Notes: generated by a model from the letters alone, not told the origin. Counted from the stretch's first letter, positions 44,944 to 54,384 are shown. The stretch: DNA of 64,000 nt from Burkholderia pyrrocinia (GCF_003330765.1 NZ_CP024903.1:2790001-2854000), one strand, 5' to 3'. A program made the numbers and translations.

Positions 44944-45975
44944 TCAGAACTTCTGATCGATACCGACCGAGACACCGAGCTGACTGTGGCCAGGCTGGCC
45001 GACGGACGCGTAACTGTTCACGCCAAGCGAGCTGCTTCCTTGGTTCCGCGCGGTGCCGACGTTCGCATAAAGCAACGTGCGCTTGGACAGCACGTAGAGC
45101 GTTCCCGCCACGAAGATCATCGGGTGCTCCGCGCGGCCCTGATAATCGTAGCGTCCGCCGATCGCATACAACTGAACCTCCGGCGTGACGAACATGTTGC
45201 CGGCCAGCCAATACACGGTGCCTCGCGGCGTCAGTTGCAGGTCGCCCGTGATCCGGGTGACGTTGGCCATCACGGCCCACTTCGGCGCGTTGTACCGCGC
45301 GGCGAATGCGTAGCGCTGGTCGACGCGCGACGAAAGATCGCTCGCCGCCGCAACCGTGCCACGCATCTGTTCGACCGTCGCGGTCGCCGTAAAGCGATTG
45401 GCCGTATATTCGAGCGCGGCGCCGATATACCGTCCGGCCAGCGTGTTGCCAGGCACCTGCTGGCCGAAGCCGTACATGGCTTCGGTCGTGAAGCCCGCGA
45501 GCTGATGCGACGTGAACTTCACCGAGTTGTTCACGCGGATCGTCGCCTGCGGGATGGCATTGAGGGCGAGAGCGGAGTAAGCGGCGAAATAGGTCGGATC
45601 GTAGTAAATCGCCCTGTCGAACTGCACGCTGTACTGGCGTCCGAATGTCAACTTTCCGAGGGTCCCGTCAAGGCCGACCCACGCCTGTCGATTGAAAAGC
45701 GTGTCGGCCACGACCATTGCCCCGGTCGCCGAATTGAAGCCGTTCTCCAACTGGAACACGGCCTTCAGGTCGCCGCCCAGGTCTTCCACGCCCCTGATGC
45801 CGAAGCGGGACGGCAGATAGGCGCTCTGCGCAATCCCGACCGATCGATGTCCGGCGCTGTCGGCGTTGGTCAGATACTGAAGCCCCGTGTCGACGATCCC
45901 GTACAGGGTCACGGAACCTTGCGCCATCGCCAATCCGGGAGTCGACAATAAAAGTAGGTATGCGAAGCGTTTCAT
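44944..45975 (-). CDS. Classical Gram-negative porin (OmpC-like, 16-stranded)
   Basis: 343 aa outer-membrane trimeric porin. Signal peptide residues 1-18 (cut after AMA) and the mature start 'QGSVTLYGIVDTGLQYL' are standard for betaproteobacterial porins, as are 'SRFGIRGVEDLGGDLKAVFQLE', 'AWVGLDGTLGKLTFGRQY' (with the constriction-loop region after it) and the final 'GVSVGIDQKF' ending in Phe. It is 162 nt downstream of the symporter gene on the same strand and likely serves substrate entry for that unit. Confidence 0.93.
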   Translation of the reverse strand: MKRFAYLLLLSTPGLAMAQGSVTLYGIVDTGLQYLTNADSAGHRSVGIAQSAYLPSRFGIRGVEDLGGDLKAVFQLENGFNSATGAMVVADTLFNRQAWVGLDGTLGKLTFGRQYSVQFDRAIYYDPTYFAAYSALALNAIPQATIRVNNSVKFTSHQLAGFTTEAMYGFGQQVPGNTLAGRYIGAALEYTANRFTATATVEQMRGTVAAASDLSSRVDQRYAFAARYNAPKWAVMANVTRITGDLQLTPRGTVYWLAGNMFVTPEVQLYAIGGRYDYQGRAEHPMIFVAGTLYVLSKRTLLYANVGTARNQGSSSLGVNSYASVGQPGHSQLGVSVGIDQKF

Positions 45976-46137
45976 CTGGAAGTGGGTCGAAGTATGAACG
46001 GGTACGATCGCGTTGAATTTCGAGTCGACCGATGCAGGCCGGCAGAGCCGGCCGCTATCGGTGGCTACCGAAGGCTGCGACGAGCCGTCGACCGAGTGAC
46101 AACTGCCGGTCGATCGGACAGGTCGAGGCCGGTGAGC

Positions 46138-47529
46138 TTACCGCGACACCACCGCGCGGGGCGCACCTGCGCCGATCAGGTAATGGATCGCGGCGACGGT
46201 GGCGACGTTGGCAGCCAGACAGGGCAGCCCAAGATTGATGCCGCCGAGCTGGAACTTTCCGAGATACAACATCAGCGCGAGACCTTGTCCGACGAGCATG
46301 CCTGCCGTCACTGCCAGCGGCCGGATGCGCAGTGAGAACAGCACCGCGATCAGGCCCGGGAAGAACTGGGCGACGCCGTAGTACGTGACGTTGATCAGCG
46401 TGAGCATCAGTGTCGGCGTCGAAGACGTCATCGCGATGGATACCGCGAGATAGACGAAGATCACGATCTTCGCAGCGCCAGTCTGCCGCTGCGCCGGAAG
46501 CGAAGGCAGCAGGTTGCGGCTCACGATCGGCCCGATCGCGAGACACATGCTGGTCAGCACGAGCAAGCCGGAGAGCGCGGCGGCAGCCGCAACGAGCCCG
46601 ATGAGCCAGGACGGCAGCAGCGCATTCGCCGCGACGAAGAACGCCTCGTTCGGCGAGCGCAGGTGTACGCTCTGACTGATCGCGTAATACGCGGCGATGA
46701 CGAGGAACGGATACATCAGCATGTAGAGTGGCATCGCGATCTGCGAACGCCGGATCGTGTCGGCGCTTTTCGCGGTGAAGAACATCTGCACGCCGAATGG
46801 CATCGCGAGGAAGCCGAGCGACTGCAGCAGGATCGTGCTCATCGTAAAGCGCAGCTGTTCCGCGTTCATCTGATTGCCGACGCGCAGGCTTGCCGCGTGG
46901 AAAACCTCCTTCACGCCGACATGTCCTGCCACGGCCAGGCCCGTAGCCACAATCGCCAGGACCATCAGGATGTCTTTCAGTACTGCTACGTAGGCCGACG
47001 AACGGATACCGGCGATCATGATGTAGGCGAACGCGAGCACACCGGCGATCAGCACCATGTGCAGCGGCTCGAATTGCCAGCCGATCCCGCGAAACGCGGC
47101 AATGAGGCCCGTGAACTGCAATTGGGCCATCGGCAAAAGAAACGCGATCGACGACAGCGCGACGACGAGTTCGGTCGAGCGGCTACGGAAATAGCCGCCG
47201 AACAGGTCCGCGAGCGTAATCGCGTTGTAGCGCTGCCCCGCTTCCCAGATCTTCGGCCCCAAAAAGTAGCCCAGTGGATACGCTAGCAGGATATAGCCGA
47301 GAAACCAGATGCCGTAGGTCGGCCCTTTCGCATAAATGCCGCCCGCGAAACCGACCATCGTTGCGACGCTATAGATCTCGCCCGCCGCCAGGAAAAAGAC
47401 GAGAAACGCGCCAAATTGCCGTGATGCGACGAAGAAGTCGTGCACACTCTGCTTGCCCACGCCACGGCGCGAGTAAAGCGCGAGGCAGAACGACAGGGCG
47501 ACGAACCCCACGAATACAACTGTCGACAT
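46138..47529 (-). CDS. Sodium:solute symporter family protein
   Basis: 463 aa, thirteen predicted membrane helices, SSS family (PutP/PanF-like). 'SRRGVGKQSVHDFFVASRQFG' after helix 1, 'FLAAGEIYSVATMVGFAGGIYAKGPT' with the sodium-site helix, and 'YIMIAGIRSSAYVAVLKDILMVL' are typical. Start ATG 47529 behind GCGGAGGCACAT. It lies 16 nt behind a DUF3311 gene, the usual small partner of such symporters, and follows an amidase gene, so its substrate is probably an amide, or the acid released from one. Confidence 0.9.
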   Translation of the reverse strand: MSTVVFVGFVALSFCLALYSRRGVGKQSVHDFFVASRQFGAFLVFFLAAGEIYSVATMVGFAGGIYAKGPTYGIWFLGYILLAYPLGYFLGPKIWEAGQRYNAITLADLFGGYFRSRSTELVVALSSIAFLLPMAQLQFTGLIAAFRGIGWQFEPLHMVLIAGVLAFAYIMIAGIRSSAYVAVLKDILMVLAIVATGLAVAGHVGVKEVFHAASLRVGNQMNAEQLRFTMSTILLQSLGFLAMPFGVQMFFTAKSADTIRRSQIAMPLYMLMYPFLVIAAYYAISQSVHLRSPNEAFFVAANALLPSWLIGLVAAAAALSGLLVLTSMCLAIGPIVSRNLLPSLPAQRQTGAAKIVIFVYLAVSIAMTSSTPTLMLTLINVTYYGVAQFFPGLIAVLFSLRIRPLAVTAGMLVGQGLALMLYLGKFQLGGINLGLPCLAANVATVAAIHYLIGAGAPRAVVSR

Positions 47530-47545
47530 ATGTGCCTCCGCGAAA

Positions 47546-47755
47546 TCAGACTTCGAGCCGGGCCGCATCGGCCGCCGGCTTGTCGAAACAGCGCCAGCAG
47601 ACGAACAGGCACGCGGACGTCAGGACGAACCACGCGAACATCCATGCGTAGACGAACGGCACGCCGAACACGTAGGCATCGACGGACGAGACCCAGGGCA
47701 GCAAGCCCAACACGCCGAGATAAGGCACGGCAAGGCCGATCAGGAACTTGGCCAT
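47546..47755 (-). CDS. DUF3311-family small membrane protein (symporter partner)
   Basis: 69 aa with two membrane helices: 'FLIGLAVPYLGVLGLLPWVSS' and 'VYAWMFAWFVLTSACLFVCW', separated by 'VDAYVFGVPF', which is the DUF3311 pattern. These proteins are nearly always encoded just before a sodium:solute symporter and probably stabilise or assist it. The start ATG 47755 lies 4 nt after the amidase stop, so translation is likely coupled. Confidence 0.85.
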   Translation of the reverse strand: MAKFLIGLAVPYLGVLGLLPWVSSVDAYVFGVPFVYAWMFAWFVLTSACLFVCWRCFDKPAADAARLEV

Positions 47756-47759
47756 GGAT

Positions 47760-49190
47760 CTATCGCGCCTCCTGCCGCGCTGCGTCGACCGGATCGATCG
47801 GCGTGCAGATGCCCGCGCGCGCCTCGATCGCTTCGCCGGCCGCGAGGCACAGCGCCTCCTGGAACCGGCCCGCGGCGATCTGAACCCCCATCGGCACGCC
47901 GTCGCGAACACCGGTCGGCACGGACAGTCCCGGCAGGCCGAGGAGCGCGGTCGAGAGCAACGGGCCTTGCGCGTCGAGAATGCGCCGGAACGCGGCGTCG
48001 CCTCGCTGATCCTCGTCGATGGCAAACGGCCGCTGGCACGAGACGGGCATCAGCAGCAACGGATACTGCTCGAAAAAAGCGTGCCATTCGCGCAGCAGGC
48101 CCGTGCGTTGTGCAAGGCCGTTCATGTAGCCGGCCAGGTCGAGCCGGGGCGCGACACTTCGCTGGCTCGCGAACGCGGTGCGAATTGCCTGGTCACCGTA
48201 CGCGTCGATCGTCTTGTCCAGCCCCGCCGTCGCCTCGTTGGTGACGAGGGCAAGCCACAGTTCGCTCGCTTCGTTCATCCTCGGCGGGACGACCTCTTCG
48301 ACCACGCATCCGGCATCTTCGAGCCAGCGTGCAGCCTGACGCACCGTGTCGGTCACTGCGTCGTCGGTCGGCACGCCCGGGAGCGATGCACAGACGGCCA
48401 CGCGCGTGGGAAACGATGCGTCGTCGCCGGCCGGCGCGACGGGCATCCACCACGCGTCGCGCGAATCGCCCGCGGCCATCGCCGACAGCGCAAGACGCAG
48501 GTCGCCGATCGTGCGTGCCAGCGGCCCCTGAACCGACGCGAGCTGGACAGCGAGCGTCCGGTCCTTCGACTGGGTCGGGTTGTAAGCCGGGACGCGTCCC
48601 GCCGTCGGTCGCAGCCCGGCGACGCCGCAAGCGTAGGCCGGGTAGCGGATCGATCCGCCGAGATCGTTGCCGTGTGCGATCGGGCCGATACCCGCCGCGA
48701 CGGCCGCGGCGGCGCCGCCGCTTGACCCGCCTGGCGTCAGCCCCGGATGCCACGGGTTCAGCGTGCGGCCGTACAGGTCGTTGTCGGTGAACCAGCGATA
48801 CGAGAATGCCGGTGCGTTATTGCGCCCGATGATGATGGCGCCGGCCTTGCGCAGATTCGACACTACGGGGCTGTCCTCGCGCGCGACAAGGTCCGCGAAG
48901 GCGTTCACGCCGTTGCTCGTCGCGAAGCCGGCCATGTCGACGTTCACCTTGACGGTGACCGGCACACCGTGCAACGGGCCGATCGGCTCGCGTCGCGCAA
49001 TCGCGTCATCGGCCGCCGCGGCGGCCGACAACGCGCTGTCGGCGAGCACATCGACGATAGCGTTGATCCTTGGATTGACGTCCTCGAGCCGCTGCAGGCA
49101 ACTCTGCACGAGCTCCTTCGAAGACACGTCCCGGCGCGCGACGAGCGCCGTCATCTCGGTCGCGCTCAGGCGCCACAGTTGCTGTTCCAC
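47760..49190 (-). CDS. Amidase (amidase-signature family)
   Basis: 476 aa serine hydrolase. The Ser-cisSer-Lys triad is complete: Lys81 ('PVTVKVNVDM'), Ser156 ('TPGGSSGGAAA') and nucleophile Ser180 ('GNDLGGSIRYPAYACGV'), with the same spacing (75 and 24 residues) as in characterised members. It hydrolyses an amide to a carboxylate and ammonia or amine; the target is unknown. Translation starts at GTG 49190 after AGGAGCGAAAC; the ATG at 49214 has no ribosome site. It is the first gene of a leftward unit with DUF3311, symporter and porin genes, divergent from a LysR regulator. Confidence 0.92.
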   Translation of the reverse strand: MEQQLWRLSATEMTALVARRDVSSKELVQSCLQRLEDVNPRINAIVDVLADSALSAAAAADDAIARREPIGPLHGVPVTVKVNVDMAGFATSNGVNAFADLVAREDSPVVSNLRKAGAIIIGRNNAPAFSYRWFTDNDLYGRTLNPWHPGLTPGGSSGGAAAAVAAGIGPIAHGNDLGGSIRYPAYACGVAGLRPTAGRVPAYNPTQSKDRTLAVQLASVQGPLARTIGDLRLALSAMAAGDSRDAWWMPVAPAGDDASFPTRVAVCASLPGVPTDDAVTDTVRQAARWLEDAGCVVEEVVPPRMNEASELWLALVTNEATAGLDKTIDAYGDQAIRTAFASQRSVAPRLDLAGYMNGLAQRTGLLREWHAFFEQYPLLLMPVSCQRPFAIDEDQRGDAAFRRILDAQGPLLSTALLGLPGLSVPTGVRDGVPMGVQIAAGRFQEALCLAAGEAIEARAGICTPIDPVDAARQEAR

Positions 49191-49307
49191 GTTTCGCTCC
49201 TCCTTGTTCTTCATCGAATGGATTGCCGCGAATTCCCGACCGGGCTCGCGATGAAAGAAGCCTAACCGGCCAGTTTTGATCGCATAAGACGAACGCTTCT
49301 CGGCGAA

Positions 49308-49324
49308 GACAACCACAAGTTGTC
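49308..49324. promoter_or_regulatory. Dyad in the amidase/lysR intergenic region
   Basis: GACAAC-N5-GTTGTC, a perfect 17-bp inverted repeat in the 284-nt divergent region, plus AACCGGCCAGTT at 49264-49275. Size and location suit LysR-type binding boxes. The rest of the gap shows nothing clear. Confidence 0.4.
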
Positions 49325-49474
49325 AGCACCTCCTATGGATGGGTCGCGTCGCCGCGGTGCCGATGAAGTGCGCCAGGCCGGATACCGGCTAGAATCCGGT
49401 TCGAACGACAGAGCGTCCGGTCGGCGGCCATGCCACGGCATTGCGCGCCGGAAAACAGACGCGTGGAAGGAGAC

Positions 49475-50365
49475 ATGAAGGATCACCACTTGAAGGCGTG
49501 GCTTGCGCTGGTTGAAACCGGCAGCATTCGCGGAGCGGCACGACAGCTTCGCTTGAGCCAGGCGGCGGTCACCAAGGCGATTCGCGAGCTGGAGCAGGAC
49601 CTGGAGGCGCCGCTGATATCGCGCAGCACGCGCGGCGTCACGCTGACGGAGTGCGGTCAGCAACTTACCGTGCGTGCACGGCTCGCCCATGCGCAACTGG
49701 CGCTGGCTCGCCAGGATATCCGGCACATTCTCGGCGGCAAGCATGGACATGTTTCGGTCGCCGTGACGCCGATCGTATTTATCGGTGTGCTGCCTGCCGT
49801 GATCGAGCGCTTTCGCAAGCGCATGCCGCTCGCGAACCTCACGGTCGAGGAAGGGATGATGCCGCACATCCTGCACGCGATGCGCGATGGCTCGATCGAT
49901 TTTGCGGTGGCCGCCCCGGCGGAAGAGGAAATCGGAAGCGAGTTCCAGTTCGAACCGCTGAAAAGACTGGAAACCGTGGTGGCATGCCGGCGCGGGCATC
50001 CGCGCGCGACAGCCACCGAATGGGACCGCCTCGTCGACTGCACATGGGTCATGAACCTGTCGCCAGGCAGCCAGCACAGCAACTGGCTCGACCATCTGCG
50101 CAGAGCGCAGCATGCGCTCCCGGCCTCCATCGTCAGGGTCAGTTCGTTTGGCGTCGGCTGGAACCTGATGACACGCAGCGATGCGTTGCTCGCATGTCCG
50201 GCCGGCATGCTCGACGTCGAGCCCTACGGCGCGCAGGCAAGCCGGATACCGCTGCGCATGGCGCTCCCGCCGCTGACGCTCGGCATTCTCAAGCTGCGCG
50301 ATGCGCCGCTGTCGCTGGCCGCGGAGATGCTGGTCGAGCTATTCAGACAGGAATTCGAGAACTGA
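49475..50365 (+). CDS. LysR-family transcriptional regulator of the amidase unit
   Basis: 296 aa. Winged helix at residues 3-62 ('LKAWLALVETGSIRGAARQL', 'LSQAAVTKAIRELEQDLEAPLISRSTRGV') and effector domain from ~90 ('HVSVAVTPIVFIGVLPAVIER'). The DNA-binding part is of the type found in degradative-pathway activators (CbbR/TsaR-like). It is divergent from the amidase-DUF3311-symporter-porin unit, whose expression it presumably activates when the substrate is present. Start ATG 49475 after GAAGGAGAC. Confidence 0.9.
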   Translation: MKDHHLKAWLALVETGSIRGAARQLRLSQAAVTKAIRELEQDLEAPLISRSTRGVTLTECGQQLTVRARLAHAQLALARQDIRHILGGKHGHVSVAVTPIVFIGVLPAVIERFRKRMPLANLTVEEGMMPHILHAMRDGSIDFAVAAPAEEEIGSEFQFEPLKRLETVVACRRGHPRATATEWDRLVDCTWVMNLSPGSQHSNWLDHLRRAQHALPASIVRVSSFGVGWNLMTRSDALLACPAGMLDVEPYGAQASRIPLRMALPPLTLGILKLRDAPLSLAAEMLVELFRQEFEN

Positions 50366-50459
50366 AGTGGCGCGCGAAAGCGACAGGAGCGGCGAGTAAG
50401 CAGCACACCCGCCGCCCCGCTCGCATCGCACCCAGGTATCGAGCGCGTCCGCCCCCCGC

Positions 50460-51299
50460 TCACGCCACCGCGAACGCCGCCTTCATGTCGGCCACCCGGC
50501 GTCGTTCGCGCGCGATCATCATCCGGTTCACGACGATCACGCCGACCGTCACGGCCGTGATGAACAGCGTCGCCAGCGCGTTCATCTCCGGGTTCAGCCC
50601 CAGCCGCACGCGCGAGAACACCACCAGCGGCAGCGTCGTCGACCCGGGCCCCGACAGGAACGCCGACAGCACCAGGTCGTCGATCGACAGCGTGAACGAC
50701 AGCAGCCAGCCCGACAGCAGTGCCTGCGAGATCAGCGGCAGCGTCACCACGAAGAACACCTTCAGCGGCGTCGCCCCCAGATCGAGCGCGGCCTCCTCCA
50801 GCGACTTGTTCATCTCCTTCACGCGCGACTGCACGATGATCGCCACGTACGACACGCACAGCATCACGTGACCGATCCAGATCGTCAGCATCCCGCGCCC
50901 CTTCGGCCAGCCGAACATCTGCTCCAGCGCAACGAACAGCAGCAGCAGCGAGATGCCCTGGATCACCTCCGGAATCACCAGCGGCGCGTTGATCATCCCC
51001 GTGTACAGCGTGAAGCCCTTGAAGCGGCCGAAGCGCGCCAGCACGAAGCCCGCCCACGTGCCGATCACGACCGACGCGGTGGCCGTCAGCAGGCCGATCT
51101 TCAGCGACAGCCACGCGGCCGTCAGCAACTCGTCGTCCTGCCACAGCGCCGCGTACCACTTCAGCGAGAAGCCCGACCACACCGTCACCAGCTTCGACTC
51201 GTTGAACGAGTACACGACCAGGCTGATGATCGGGATGTACAGGAACAGGAACCCGAAGGCGAGAACGCCCGTCGACAGCGGTTTGCTCGGCTTGATCAT
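50460..51299 (-). CDS. potI: Putrescine/polyamine ABC transporter permease PotI
   Basis: 279 aa inner-membrane subunit with six helices and the EAA loop 'KSLEEAALDLGATPLKVFFVVTLPLI' that contacts the ATPase. N-terminal 'FLFLYIPIISLVVYSFNESKL' and 'LPLVVFSRVRLGLNPEMNALAT' near the end match PotI. It is the last gene of potG-potH-potI and overlaps potH by ATGA. No binding-protein gene occurs in this operon. Confidence 0.93.
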   Translation of the reverse strand: MIKPSKPLSTGVLAFGFLFLYIPIISLVVYSFNESKLVTVWSGFSLKWYAALWQDDELLTAAWLSLKIGLLTATASVVIGTWAGFVLARFGRFKGFTLYTGMINAPLVIPEVIQGISLLLLFVALEQMFGWPKGRGMLTIWIGHVMLCVSYVAIIVQSRVKEMNKSLEEAALDLGATPLKVFFVVTLPLISQALLSGWLLSFTLSIDDLVLSAFLSGPGSTTLPLVVFSRVRLGLNPEMNALATLFITAVTVGVIVVNRMMIARERRRVADMKAAFAVA

Positions 51300-52282
51300 T
51301 TCGCTTCCTCCAGTTCCTTGACCTGGTAGTACTGGAACAGCGCCATCGGCACCAGCAGCAGCATCACCATCGCGACCGTCACCGCGGACGCCATCGGCCA
51401 GTCCATGTTGTTGAAGAATTCATCCCACATCACGCGGCCGATCATCAGCGTGTCCGCGCCGCCGAGCAGTTCCGGAATCACGTACTCGCCCACTGCCGGG
51501 ATGAACACCAGCAGGCTGCCGGCGATGATCCCGTTCCTCGACAGCGGCAGCGTGATCCGCGTGAACGCGACCCACGGCTTCGCGCCGAGGTCGTACGCGG
51601 CCTCGAGCAGCGTGAGGTCCATCTTCACCAGGTGCGCGTACAGCGGCATCACCATGAACGGCAGGTACGAATAGACCATGCCGATATAGACGCCCGCATC
51701 GCTGTGATACAGCCGCAGCGGCGTGTGGATGATGCCGAGCGCGATCAGCGTGTGGTTCAGCAGGCCGTCGTCCTTCAGGATGCCGATCCATGCGTACACG
51801 CGGATCAGGAACGACGTCCAGAACGGCAGCATCACGGCCATCATCAGCACGTTGCGCCGGTTCGGCTCGGCACGCGCGATGTAGTACGCCATCGGGTAAC
51901 CGATCAACAGGCACAGAACCGTCGACACGGCGGCCATCTTCAGCGAGCTGAGGTAGGTCGCGATGTACAGGTCGTCCTGCAGCAGGAACGCGTAGTGCGA
52001 CAGCTGCATCGCGAAGTGCACGACGCCGTCCTTGAACTCGACGAGCAACGTGTACGGCGGGATGCCCATCACCTGGTCGGCGAAGCTGATCTTCAGCACC
52101 AGCACGAACGGCAGCGCGAAGAAGACTGCGAGCCACAGGAACGGCACGCCGATCGCAACGCTGCGGCCCGACGGCAGGAAACGCGACAGCGCGGCGAAGC
52201 GGCTCGGGCGGGCCCGGCCTGCGCCGGTGCTCGCGGCGCCGGACGACACCGGCGCGGACGGAGTGGAAGCGGAGGTTCTCAT
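51296..52282 (-). CDS. potH: Putrescine/polyamine ABC transporter permease PotH
   Basis: 328 aa. A ~35-residue Ser/Ala-rich N-terminal lead is followed by six membrane helices; the ATPase-contact loop is 'LTLLEAAYDLGAKPWVAFTRITLPLS'. 'FALPFVLVLKISFADQ' and 'FIPAVGEYVIPELLGG' are characteristic of PotH. It pairs with PotI as the heterodimeric channel. It begins 10 nt after potG. The long N-terminal lead resembles that of other Burkholderia PotH proteins and is not a signal peptide. Confidence 0.93.
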   Translation of the reverse strand: MRTSASTPSAPVSSGAASTGAGRARPSRFAALSRFLPSGRSVAIGVPFLWLAVFFALPFVLVLKISFADQVMGIPPYTLLVEFKDGVVHFAMQLSHYAFLLQDDLYIATYLSSLKMAAVSTVLCLLIGYPMAYYIARAEPNRRNVLMMAVMLPFWTSFLIRVYAWIGILKDDGLLNHTLIALGIIHTPLRLYHSDAGVYIGMVYSYLPFMVMPLYAHLVKMDLTLLEAAYDLGAKPWVAFTRITLPLSRNGIIAGSLLVFIPAVGEYVIPELLGGADTLMIGRVMWDEFFNNMDWPMASAVTVAMVMLLLVPMALFQYYQVKELEEAK

Positions 52283-52292
52283 CGTGTCGTCC

Positions 52293-53447
52293 TCACTGCG
52301 TCAGCACGACGCCGCTCGCCGGCGACCACGACACGAACACGTCGTCGTTCCAGGCCGGCGCACTGTCGTGCAGCAGGTGCGAGCTCGACAGGTTCGACAC
52401 GACCGTCTTGCCGCTCGGCAGGCGCACGTGATACAGCGAGTAGCTGCCCATGTACGCGATGTCGGTCACCACGCCGCGCGCCCAGTTGTGTTTCGAACCC
52501 GGCTTCTCGCGCGACACGTGCACGCGTTCCGGGCGCACCGAGATGCCGACCGGCATCCCGAGCGGGCCCGTCACGCCGTGGCTCACGTACATGCGCGTTT
52601 CGAGGTCGTCGCTTTCGACGAAGATGTGATCGGGTTCGTCCTCGACCACGCGCCCTTCGAACAGGTTGGTCGAGCCGATGAATTCGGCCGAGAAGCGGCT
52701 GTTCGGGAACTCGTACACTTCGCCGGGCGCGCCGATCTGCACGATCTTGCCTTCGCTCATCACCGCGAGGCGGCTGGCCATCGTCATCGCCTCTTCCTGG
52801 TCGTGCGTGACCATCACGCAGGTCACGTCGACCTTCTCGATGATGTTCACGAGTTCGAGCTGGGTCTTCTGGCGGATCTTCTTGTCGAGCGCGGACATCG
52901 GCTCGTCGAGCAGCAGCAGCTTCGGGCGCTTGACCAGCGAGCGGGCCAGCGCGACGCGCTGCTGCTGGCCGCCGGAGAGCTGGTGCGGCTTGCGCTGCGC
53001 ATACTTGCTCATCTGCACCAGCGCGAGCGCGTCGGCCACGCGCTCCTTGATTTCGTGCTTCGGCGTGCCTTCCTGCTTCAGGCCGAACGCGACGTTCGAT
53101 TCGACCGACATGTGCGGGAACAGCGCGTACGACTGGAACATCATGTTGACCGGGCGGCGGTACGGCGGCAGCGATGCGAGATCCTCGCCGTCGACGAAGA
53201 TCTTGCCGGCGGTGGCCGTCTCCAGCCCGGCGAGCATGCGCAGCAGCGTCGACTTGCCGCAGCCCGAGCTGCCGAGCAGCGCGAACAATTCGTTCTTCGC
53301 GATCGTCAGGTTCACGTTGTCGACGGCCGTGCTGTCGCCAAATTTCTTCACGACGTTTTCGATGCGTACGAACGCGTCGTTCGGCTTGAGCATGTCCGTC
53401 GTCGCGCGACGCACTGCATCAGGTGTACTGAATGAATCCCGTTTCAT
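52293..53447 (-). CDS. potG: Polyamine ABC transporter ATP-binding protein PotG
   Basis: 384 aa. Walker A 'GSSGCGKST' at residues 59-67, Q-loop 'MMFQSYALFPHM', signature 'LSGGQQQRVALARSL', Walker B 'LLLLDEPMSALD' and switch His in 'VMVTHDQEEAM'. A C-terminal TOBE_2 regulatory domain follows from about residue 300 ('GMPVGISVRPERVHVS'). It energises PotHI. The ATG at 53447 is used; a later in-frame ATG at 53393 ('MLKPNDAFVRIENV') would also give a complete enzyme, and neither has a strong ribosome site. Confidence 0.94.
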   Translation of the reverse strand: MKRDSFSTPDAVRRATTDMLKPNDAFVRIENVVKKFGDSTAVDNVNLTIAKNELFALLGSSGCGKSTLLRMLAGLETATAGKIFVDGEDLASLPPYRRPVNMMFQSYALFPHMSVESNVAFGLKQEGTPKHEIKERVADALALVQMSKYAQRKPHQLSGGQQQRVALARSLVKRPKLLLLDEPMSALDKKIRQKTQLELVNIIEKVDVTCVMVTHDQEEAMTMASRLAVMSEGKIVQIGAPGEVYEFPNSRFSAEFIGSTNLFEGRVVEDEPDHIFVESDDLETRMYVSHGVTGPLGMPVGISVRPERVHVSREKPGSKHNWARGVVTDIAYMGSYSLYHVRLPSGKTVVSNLSSSHLLHDSAPAWNDDVFVSWSPASGVVLTQ

Positions 53448-53916
53448 GATGGTCCGTGTTAAGCAAGTAAGCGAATTTCAGGCGCCAGGCGCGACCGGTC
53501 GTGCGGTCGCACGGTGCCGGCGGAGAGGGATCGAGCGATTCCTCGTCCGGAACGAATGGCGCAACGAAGCAGGTGTGGGTCGACGCACGGCAGACAGCCG
53601 CGATCAGCCGCGGCCGGGAGCGGCCGCCGCGCTGGCTGTCATGAATATTTCATCGGTTTTCATCGAGCTTTCCGCACGTTTGTGTTGTCTCCAGTGCGAA
53701 TTTTTAAACCCGTCAAAAACTTTTTGGATCGCGGATTTCCGTTCCGGACATTGAACGGCATCGATGTTTGGGCAGGCGGGAAACCGGGGGCACGACGCGG
53801 ACCCGCGCCGCAGCACGGGCGCCCGGCGGCACGGCAGCCGCCGGGCGGAGCGGAGGTGGGGAAAACGAGCAGCCGGGGCGGCTGCGCCGCGCGACATGTG
53901 CGTCGCGCGCGTCACG
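53448..53916. other. 469-nt gap upstream of potG
   Basis: I see no supportable gene. The part 53640-53740 is AT-rich for this genome (TTTTTAAACCCGTCAAAAACTT-like runs), which is where the pot promoter would be expected, but I cannot fix -35/-10 elements. The remainder, 53760-53916, is plain GC-rich sequence leading to the deaminase stop. Confidence 0.4.
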
Positions 53917-54384
53917 TCATTTCGCGTTCAGTTCGTTCCAGCGCCGGTAAACGCCGATCGCATCGCGGTGTTTTTGCTGCACCATCGGCAGCCGCCGCGC
54001 GTCGATCGGCTTCGCGAACTCGGCATAGAACGTGTCGAGCTCGAAGTACTTGCGGTCGTCGCGGTAGAACGGCGCGTAATCCTCGCGCGTCGTGATGTAG
54101 ATCACGCGCTTCGGGCTGCAGTAGTACAGCGATCCGAGGCACATCGGGCACGGGCTCGCGAGAATGTAGATCTCGCAGTCGGTCAGGTGCTCGGTGCCGA
54201 GCTTGCGGCACGCGTCGCGCACCGCAAGAATCTCGGCGTGCGCGGTCGGGTCGCTGGTCTGCGCGACGAGGTTCGGGCTCTCGGCGACGATCTCGCCGTT
54301 GCGGACGATCACCGTCGCGAACGGGCGGCCGCCCTCTTCCACGTTCTTCATCGCAAGATCGATCGTGCGTTTCACAAAATCCAT
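53917..54384 (-). CDS. Nucleoside/cytosine deaminase-family protein
   Basis: 155 aa zinc-dependent deaminase (CMP/dCMP-deaminase fold). The active site is His49-Ala-Glu51 in 'DPTAHAEILAVRDAC' and Cys79-Pro-Met-Cys82 in 'LASPCPMCLGSLYY'. It resembles guanine deaminase GuaD and related nucleoside deaminases; 'EFAKPIDARRLPMVQ' near the C-terminus is as in GuaD-like proteins. Substrate unproven. Start ATG 54384 after GAGGACACAGTC. It is third in the leftward cynT-cynS series, 104 nt behind cynS, an unusual companion that also yields ammonia. Confidence 0.88.
   Translation of the reverse strand: MDFVKRTIDLAMKNVEEGGRPFATVIVRNGEIVAESPNLVAQTSDPTAHAEILAVRDACRKLGTEHLTDCEIYILASPCPMCLGSLYYCSPKRVIYITTREDYAPFYRDDRKYFELDTFYAEFAKPIDARRLPMVQQKHRDAIGVYRRWNELNAK

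Noticed and set aside
53604..53915. 103-codon minus-strand frame upstream of potG
   Set aside because: Arg/Ala-rich low-complexity product, no ribosome site, no recognisable domain.
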